NCBI RefSeq assembly: GCF_030848505.1
Contig: NZ_JAVDDU010000012.1
Span: 42,295 to 106,294 of the forward strand
DNA length: 64,000 nucleotides
Source: Marinimicrobium hydrolyticum
GTDB lineage: Bacteria; Pseudomonadota; Gammaproteobacteria; Pseudomonadales; Cellvibrionaceae
Direction of reading: 5' to 3'
Part shown: positions 59,112 to 64,000 of the stretch, in pieces
Position numbering within the stretch: position 1 is the first letter of the stretch
How the letters are laid out: every line of letters begins with the position of its first letter
Made by a program: the position numbers and the translations under genes
Notes under the pieces: model-generated
What the model was told of the DNA's origin: nothing
Database searches by the model: none
Seen by the model: the letters and a program-made list of their open reading frames with translations, nothing else

Positions 59112-59375
59112 TTAGACGAACATCAAGCCGATGGTGTTGCGAAACTGGTGCACGACCTTCATCGGCACAGGCTCAACATTTATGGGTCCTACGGCTTTTC
59201 TGAACCGGACCATAACTTCTGTGCCCACAGGTGGGTTAGGTTGACGTTCAATCTGCACCAAGGCTCCACCATCGGAAATATCTTTGGCGAAACCGATGAT
59301 GGTGCCAAAGCTGGGGTTGGCAATCTCAACCCGAATTGATGTGGATGTACGTTCAAACTGACGGCGTTCGATCAC
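59112..59375 (-). CDS. PilZ-domain protein
   Basis: An 87-residue single-domain PilZ protein, a likely cyclic-di-GMP receptor. The N-terminal ERRQFERTSTSI carries the RxxxR-type arginines, and DISDGGALVQIE is the (D/N)xSxxG motif. The start is a GTG at 59375 with AGGAG six bases upstream. The frame continues 27 codons further up without a ribosome-binding site. It lies 81 bases after the metallo-hydrolase stop, in the same direction. Its target is unknown. Confidence 0.88.
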   Translation of the reverse strand: MIERRQFERTSTSIRVEIANPSFGTIIGFAKDISDGGALVQIERQPNPPVGTEVMVRFRKAVGPINVEPVPMKVVHQFRNTIGLMFV

Positions 59376-59456
59376 AGAGATCTCCTTTTTCGGTGCCCGC
59401 ACTGCGCAGGATAGCCAAGCCCTACTCCAAATACCATCGATAGAAACGGCCAGCAC

Positions 59457-60215
59457 TCAGAGTACACTAAGCCAACCAAAGCCACGCTCTTGGCATGCGT
59501 AAGTCACCTTTTGCACTTGGGCAGTGACTGGGCCGAGGACGGACCTGGCCAATTCCACACTGTTGTTTTTCTCACTGATGTGCGCCATCACAAGGTGACG
59601 CAATCGAGCACAATCCATTCGCTCCAAAAACCCCGCCGCCTGCTGGTTGCTCAAATGCCCCCAGGGACCGCCGACACGGCGCTTAAGCGCTGGCGGATAT
59701 TCACCGGAGGCCAGCATGACCGGGTCGTGGTTAGATTCCAAAATCATGGCATCGCAATCTTGATAGCAGGCCTCAACGTGTGGGGTGATACTACCCAAAT
59801 CCGTCAGAAGGCCCAAACGCCGCTCTTGGTAGTCAAACACAAACTGTGCGGGCTCCCGGGCGTCGTGTGGCACGGCCACCGGGGTCACGCGTAAACCTTC
59901 AAGGGCGAACGATGTGTAACCGTGAATCAGGCGCAAATCCGGCAGCTCACCCAGGTCTCGCGCATGATAGGTTCCCGGTGTCATATACACGGGCAGCTGA
60001 TAGCGGCGCGCCAAGGGTGCTACGCCTTTTATATGGTCGCTGTGCTCATGAGTGACGAGAATGGCTGTCAACTGGTCGGGGGTCATGGCTAGGCGCGCCA
60101 GGCGCGCCACCGTTTCACGGATGCTGAATCCGCAATCCACCAGCAGGGCGCCGGAGTCCCAAGCCACCAGGGTGGCGTTACCGCGACTGCCACTGCCGAG
60201 GGAAGCAAAACGCAT
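59457..60215 (-). CDS. Metallo-beta-lactamase-fold hydrolase, YycJ/WalJ-like
   Basis: A 252-residue soluble hydrolase. The metal-binding motif THEHSDH has His56, His58, Asp60 and His61. Further ligands are expected in VPHDAREP and LLTDLGS, and the terminal His in VMAHISEKNN. The SLGSGSRGNATLV start marks the YycJ group, which act as nucleases or esterases of uncertain substrate. The bamC-to-MBL order downstream of dapA is conserved in Pseudomonas. Confidence 0.9.
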   Translation of the reverse strand: MRFASLGSGSRGNATLVAWDSGALLVDCGFSIRETVARLARLAMTPDQLTAILVTHEHSDHIKGVAPLARRYQLPVYMTPGTYHARDLGELPDLRLIHGYTSFALEGLRVTPVAVPHDAREPAQFVFDYQERRLGLLTDLGSITPHVEACYQDCDAMILESNHDPVMLASGEYPPALKRRVGGPWGHLSNQQAAGFLERMDCARLRHLVMAHISEKNNSVELARSVLGPVTAQVQKVTYACQERGFGWLSVL

Positions 60216-60257
60216 AGCTGGTCGATCCCTAGATTGTCAGATTATTGAGTATCAGCC

Positions 60258-61442
60258 TTAGATCAAATTTTGCCGCACGATAGTCAACAATTCCCGGGCG
60301 CGACGTGGCGCTATTTTGCGCCCGTAAGGGTCGCGCATACGAGCTTCCACACCATTATCGGTAAAGCTGAGCACCAACAAGTAACCAGGGGCGTCTGGAC
60401 GGGCGCGCTCCGCTTCACTGGCCCGGGCTTCGGGCACGGAATCGTAGGGTTCAGGTAGACGCTCCAGAAGTTGCTCCAACCGGTAAGGCGAGGTGGGCGT
60501 AGGCTTGGGTTTATTGAGCCCAAACAAACGGGCAAACCGGCCTCGCTCACGAGTTTCTGGTTTTTGATACGCCACGTAAATCACGCCGGCGCTAACTTTA
60601 CTGTCGAGGGTGGTAAAGCCCTGTTGCTGGGTGGCATGAGATAAATTGGCGAGCGCCCGTTCGCGATTCAACAGCAACGTCAGAACTGGCTCACCATCTC
60701 TCATACTCAGATCAGATTTGGCACTGCCACCAATGGCCTGCGCCACCAGCGAGGTGCCACCCACGGCGGCAATTTGCTCGGAAGCCAAATTCTGGGCCAG
60801 CTCTTCGACCAGCCAGTGTTCCCGCTCTCGACTGATAGAGCGGCTCGGCCAGCCGGTTGCTTCTGCAGCCTCTTCGCGAGACATACCCATATGCACCACG
60901 TGAATTTCGCTCGAGTCCGGCTGTACACCCCGGTCAATACGGAGTTGGAAGCGGTGAACCTCATCGGGATCTTCATTGAAAGAGATCCAGCCGGTTTCCA
61001 GTATGCCTTGATTGATATCCGTGCGGGCGACCCGCAATTGATTCGAAGACAGGAAATTGCTCACCTGCGGCCAAACTTGACCTGGCTGCACATTGACCAA
61101 AATCCATTGATCATCGCCCAGGCGCTGTATTCTTACCCGCTCTTCCATGGCATTAAACGCCAAGGCTCGAGGGCGTGGGGCCCTAAACCGATCGGTATCT
61201 TCGACAAAGCTGAGATCGTCGTCCGTCAGTGGCGGTACCACATACAACTCACCAGGCGCCTCGCTGTTCAAGTGCGGAGGGACTTTCAGAGGCGCTAAAC
61301 TATCGGCCTTGAGATAGTCATCTTCGCGATTACGGAAATAGCCATCATCGCCAAAAAATACACCACAGCCGGTGAGGGTCAGACTGAACGCCGCCAAGAC
61401 CCCATAAAAAAATCGCGTTTGTTTAACTGTCATTATTGTCAT
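60258..61442 (-). CDS. bamC: Outer-membrane assembly lipoprotein BamC
   Basis: Accessory lipoprotein of the BAM complex that inserts outer-membrane proteins. The signal ends LTLTGC with Cys26. An unstructured N-terminal stretch (DYLKADSLAPLKVPPHL, VPPL) binds BamD. Two helix-grip domains follow (VWPQVSNFLSSNQLRVARTDINQGILETGWIS and VLTLLLNRERALANLSHATQQQGF). The 394-residue length is a little above the E. coli protein (344). It lies nine bases after dapA, as in E. coli. Confidence 0.93.
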   Translation of the reverse strand: MTIMTVKQTRFFYGVLAAFSLTLTGCGVFFGDDGYFRNREDDYLKADSLAPLKVPPHLNSEAPGELYVVPPLTDDDLSFVEDTDRFRAPRPRALAFNAMEERVRIQRLGDDQWILVNVQPGQVWPQVSNFLSSNQLRVARTDINQGILETGWISFNEDPDEVHRFQLRIDRGVQPDSSEIHVVHMGMSREEAAEATGWPSRSISREREHWLVEELAQNLASEQIAAVGGTSLVAQAIGGSAKSDLSMRDGEPVLTLLLNRERALANLSHATQQQGFTTLDSKVSAGVIYVAYQKPETRERGRFARLFGLNKPKPTPTSPYRLEQLLERLPEPYDSVPEARASEAERARPDAPGYLLVLSFTDNGVEARMRDPYGRKIAPRRARELLTIVRQNLI

Positions 61443-61451
61443 GAAAAATCT

Positions 61452-62327
61452 CTATAGCAGCCCGGCGTTTCGCAGAGCGGTGTCAACCTGAGCGTGATAC
61501 TGTTCCGCCAAAGGCGTCATGGGCAGGCGAATACCTGCCGGAATCAGTCCCATTTGTGCCAGAGCCCATTTCACGGGAATGGGGTTGGCCTCCAGAAACA
61601 TGGCCCGATGCAGAGGCATTAACTCCTCATTCAGGGCCCGTGCCGCCTCGGCGTTCTTGGCGATGGCTAACTCACACATACGAGCCATCGTGCTGGGTAC
61701 GACATTCGCGGTGACGGAAATATCCCCTTGCCCACCCAAAAGCATCAATTCCACCGCCGTGGCATCGTCACCAGAGATCACAATGAAGTCTTCGGCCGAT
61801 TGCTCGATAAGCGTTTTGGCCCGGACCATGTCTCCGGTGGCCTCTTTGATACCGATGATATTGTCCACCTCAGCTAGGCGAAGTACGGTTTCGGGGAGCA
61901 TATCGACGCCGGTACGAGCGGGTACGTTATAAAGCAGCTGAGGAATCGGCACCTGTTCCGCAATGTACTTGTGAAACTGGTACAAACCTTCCTGGGTAGG
62001 CCGGTTGTAGTAAGGAGTTACCAACAGACAGGCGTCGGCACCCGCTTGACGAGCGCCTTCGGTCAGCTCCATGGCCTCGGCTACCGAGTTAGCCCCAGTG
62101 CCAGCCACGACGGGGATGCGGCCCCCGACCTGCTCCACAACGGCATTGATGACCGCCAGGTGTTCTTCCACGCTTAGCGTGGCCGACTCCCCCGTGGTCC
62201 CCACAGCAACAATGCCGTGGGTGCCCTGTTCCAGATGCCAGTCCACCAAATTACGCAGGCTGGCCCAGTCCAGAGAGTTATCAGGAGCCATTGGGGTCAC
62301 CAGCGCGACCATACTGCCTTGAATCAT
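61452..62327 (-). CDS. dapA: 4-hydroxy-tetrahydrodipicolinate synthase
   Basis: Condenses pyruvate with aspartate semialdehyde, the entry to lysine and diaminopimelate for the cell wall. From the ATG at 62327 the Schiff-base Lys is residue 161 (IGIKEATGD). VGTTGESATL, the Tyr of TPYYNRPTQEG and LYNVPARTG complete the active site. The 12-codon upstream extension of the frame does not match the family and is rejected. The dapA-bamC pair is standard in gammaproteobacteria. Confidence 0.96.
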   Translation of the reverse strand: MIQGSMVALVTPMAPDNSLDWASLRNLVDWHLEQGTHGIVAVGTTGESATLSVEEHLAVINAVVEQVGGRIPVVAGTGANSVAEAMELTEGARQAGADACLLVTPYYNRPTQEGLYQFHKYIAEQVPIPQLLYNVPARTGVDMLPETVLRLAEVDNIIGIKEATGDMVRAKTLIEQSAEDFIVISGDDATAVELMLLGGQGDISVTANVVPSTMARMCELAIAKNAEAARALNEELMPLHRAMFLEANPIPVKWALAQMGLIPAGIRLPMTPLAEQYHAQVDTALRNAGLL

Positions 62328-62448
62328 TAAAAGAGTGCTCCGACCAAATCGTTGGACTCGCAAGCCCTAACGTAAACAAAGGCGCAATGGTACTGAGAGG
62401 CGCGACCCGGTACAAGTTCGGCGCCACCCACAGCCAAATGCATGTGTG

Positions 62449-63507
62449 TTATTTTTTGAAATCCAGCATTCGCTGCAGAGGAATCATTGCCCGGCGCCCG
62501 AGGTCAGGGTCCACATGGATCTCATTGTCAGTGCGGTCAAACACGTTGGCGAGATTTTCCAGCGCATTCATAGCCATCCAGGGGCAACTGGCACAGCTGC
62601 GGCAAGTGGCACCACTGCCAGCGGTGGGCGCGACGTAAAACGTTTTGTCCGGACACAGCTGTTGCATCTTGTACAAAATGCCCTGGTCCGTGGCCACAAT
62701 AAATTCTTTGTTGGGCAGCGTTTGCGCCGCCCGAATCAGCTGTGAGGTAGAACCGGCCACATCCGCCAGGGCCACCACTGCGTCGGGCGATTCGGGGTGA
62801 ACCAACACCGCAGCCTCGGGGTGCAGTGCCTTTAGATCCTCCAGGCCGCGAGCCTTAAACTCCTCATGCACAATGCACGCCCCGTCCCACAGCAGTATGT
62901 CGGCTCCGGTTTGTTTTTGAACGTAGTGGCCCAGGTGTTTATCTGGAGCCCAGAGGATTTTCTCACCGCGGCGGTCCAGATAATCCACCACATCCAGGGC
63001 AATACTGGAAGTAACCACCCAGTCAGCCCGGGCTTTCACGGCGGCCGAGGTATTGGCGTACACGACCACGGTGCGATCAGAGTGTTGGTCACAAAAGTCA
63101 GAGAATTCGTCGGCGGGACAACCGAGGTCCAGAGAGCAGGTGGCCTCCAGAGTGGGCATAAGCACGCGCTTGTGAGGCGTGAGGATCTTGGCGGTTTCGC
63201 CCATGAACTTCACCCCCGCCACCACTAACGTATCGGCGCTGTGCTCTTTGCCGAAGCGGGCCATTTCCAGAGAATCGGCCACACAGCCACCCGTTTCTTC
63301 CGCGAGAGCCTGTATCAGTGGGTCAGTGTAGTAGTGAGCCACCAATACAGCGTTATTACGCTGTAATTGTTCAGTGATGCGCTGGCGGTAATGCCGCTCT
63401 TGTTCCGGGGTATATTGGGGCGCGCTCCAGGCCCGATCCAAATGCTCGCGCACCAGCGCGTTAGCAGCTGAAGACGCCGGCTCGGAAATCAGTTTGTCGG
63501 CAGTCAT
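62449..63507 (-). CDS. nadA: Quinolinate synthase A
   Basis: [4Fe-4S] enzyme that condenses iminoaspartate with dihydroxyacetone phosphate to quinolinate for NAD. From the ATG at 63507 it has 352 residues. Motifs: [65 protein letters not shown], and the cluster region [11 protein letters not shown] 26-codon upstream extension lacks support; AGGTG precedes the chosen start. Confidence 0.96.
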   Translation of the reverse strand: MTADKLISEPASSAANALVREHLDRAWSAPQYTPEQERHYRQRITEQLQRNNAVLVAHYYTDPLIQALAEETGGCVADSLEMARFGKEHSADTLVVAGVKFMGETAKILTPHKRVLMPTLEATCSLDLGCPADEFSDFCDQHSDRTVVVYANTSAAVKARADWVVTSSIALDVVDYLDRRGEKILWAPDKHLGHYVQKQTGADILLWDGACIVHEEFKARGLEDLKALHPEAAVLVHPESPDAVVALADVAGSTSQLIRAAQTLPNKEFIVATDQGILYKMQQLCPDKTFYVAPTAGSGATCRSCASCPWMAMNALENLANVFDRTDNEIHVDPDLGRRAMIPLQRMLDFKK

Positions 63508-63633
63508 GGACGGGGCACCTCTCAAGAACGTAACTGGCAAGAACGTAGCTGGCAATTTTACCATAGACCGCGGCTCTGGCCTCAAAATCCCATCCTGGGG
63601 CGTGCGTTAGTAAATTGGGGGACTGCAGGGAAA

Positions 63634-63709
63634 TGGTGGGTCGTGCTGGATTCGAACCAGCGACCAATTGGTTAAAAGCCAACTGCTCTACCAACTGAGC
63701 TAACGACCC
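63634..63709 (-). tRNA. tRNA-Lys (UUU), copy 1
   Basis: A 76-base cloverleaf with anticodon UUU in the loop CUUUUAA, T-arm GGTTCGAATCC, D-arm AGCTCAGTTGGTAGAGC, and an encoded 3' CCA. It is identical to the second copy 44 bases upstream. Confidence 0.98.
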
Positions 63710-63753
63710 AAACTGGCTTGCGAGCGCCGCGCCGGAGCACAGCAGAACAAAGG

Positions 63754-63829
63754 TGGTGGGTCGTGCTGGATTCGAACCAGCGACCAATTGGTTAAAAGCC
63801 AACTGCTCTACCAACTGAGCTAACGACCC
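63754..63829 (-). tRNA. tRNA-Lys (UUU), copy 2
   Basis: Identical 76-base tRNA-Lys with encoded CCA. It is the promoter-proximal member of a two-gene tRNA unit. Confidence 0.98.
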
Positions 63830-63842
63830 AAAAGAGGCGCGT

Positions 63843-63870
63843 ATGATAAAGATTTAGTCAAAAAAAACAA
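63843..63870 (-). promoter_or_regulatory. Candidate promoter of the tRNA-Lys pair
   Basis: Minus-strand TTGTTT, 16-base spacer, TATCAT, followed by a GC-rich discriminator (ACGCGCC) of the kind seen at stable-RNA promoters under stringent control. It ends 13 bases before the first tRNA. Confidence 0.5.
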
Positions 63871-63928
63871 GCGCTTTCTGGTTTTGAGGACAGAAAAAAG
63901 CGGCTTTGTGTGATTACTCCGGAATCCA

Positions 63929-64000
63929 GGAAAGGATACATAGCTGGATAGCTTCGTAAGCAAGTCCAAGGCCGCGCAGGGTGAGTGTTCAGCAAGCCTC
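63929..64000. repeat. Second copy of the 43-kb element end, cut by window edge
   Basis: GGAAAGGATAC (63929-63939) repeats the start of the 5.4-kb repeat arm. Positions 63951-64000 repeat, in inverted orientation, the right end of the 43-kb element (43382-43431). A block of 26 consecutive bases (63971-63996, starting at the GCCGCGCAGG stretch give or take one base) is identical. The element continues beyond the window. Confidence 0.75.

Overview
The window reads as chromosomal DNA of a free-living, probably marine, gammaproteobacterium. The order lptC-lptA-lptB-rpoN-hpf-ptsN-rapZ-ptsO, the murA-hisG-hisD block, the dapA-bamC pair and the ampE-ampD pair are all gammaproteobacterial arrangements. 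The protein sequences look closest to the Cellvibrionaceae/Pseudomonas side of the class. That placement is inference from gene order and protein features, not from a search.

Layout. Positions 1-7.5 kb (minus strand) hold a phosphate-transport locus: pstA (cut by the window edge), pstC and pstS, with two good Pho boxes, followed by a trimeric-porin-like gene and a Yip1-type membrane protein. From 7.7 to 14.8 kb (minus) come sspB, sspA, a cytochrome b/c1 fusion with its Rieske partner, rpsI, rplM, zapE and an alpha/beta hydrolase. At 14.9-16.7 kb (plus) are zapG and a DegS/AlgW-type protease. From 16.7 to 21 kb (minus) is an envelope/histidine operon read as mlaC, ibaG, murA, hisG, hisD. From 21.2 to 31.4 kb (plus) is the LPS-export and nitrogen-PTS block (antiporter, kdsD, kdsC, lptC, lptA, lptB, rpoN, hpf, ptsN, rapZ, ptsO), ending in an unrecognised HExxH lipoprotein and darP.

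From 31.4 to 37.4 kb lie a HAD phosphatase, a small membrane protein, grxD, hrpB and a TonB-dependent receptor. From 37.6 to 40.9 kb (plus) are argD, argF and an ABC ATPase without a permease. A class I fumarase follows (minus). Positions 42.5-43.5 kb form a small accessory pocket: a Lar-like zinc-ribbon gene and a cluster of inverted and dispersed repeats. The rest is a coiled-coil membrane protein, sodB, groEL/groES with a sigma-32 promoter, fxsA, a DUF481 outer-membrane protein, a peptidoglycan-recycling group (ampG, yajQ, ampE, ampD), a DUF1631 protein, an aspartic protease, nadC, rsmJ, an OmpA-type lipoprotein, a leucine-rich lipoprotein, a PilZ protein, a metallo-hydrolase, bamC, dapA, nadA and two identical tRNA-Lys genes. 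The window ends inside another copy of the 43-kb repeat.

How the parts connect: much of the window builds or maintains the envelope (phosphate and metal uptake, porins, LPS export, phospholipid transport, peptidoglycan synthesis and recycling, BAM). The remainder is core metabolism and stress response. No prophage, CRISPR array, transposase or biosynthetic cluster was found. The least conventional items are the cytochrome b/c1 fusion, the two families of dispersed repeats, the isolated mlaC, and the HExxH lipoprotein placed at the end of the rpoN operon.
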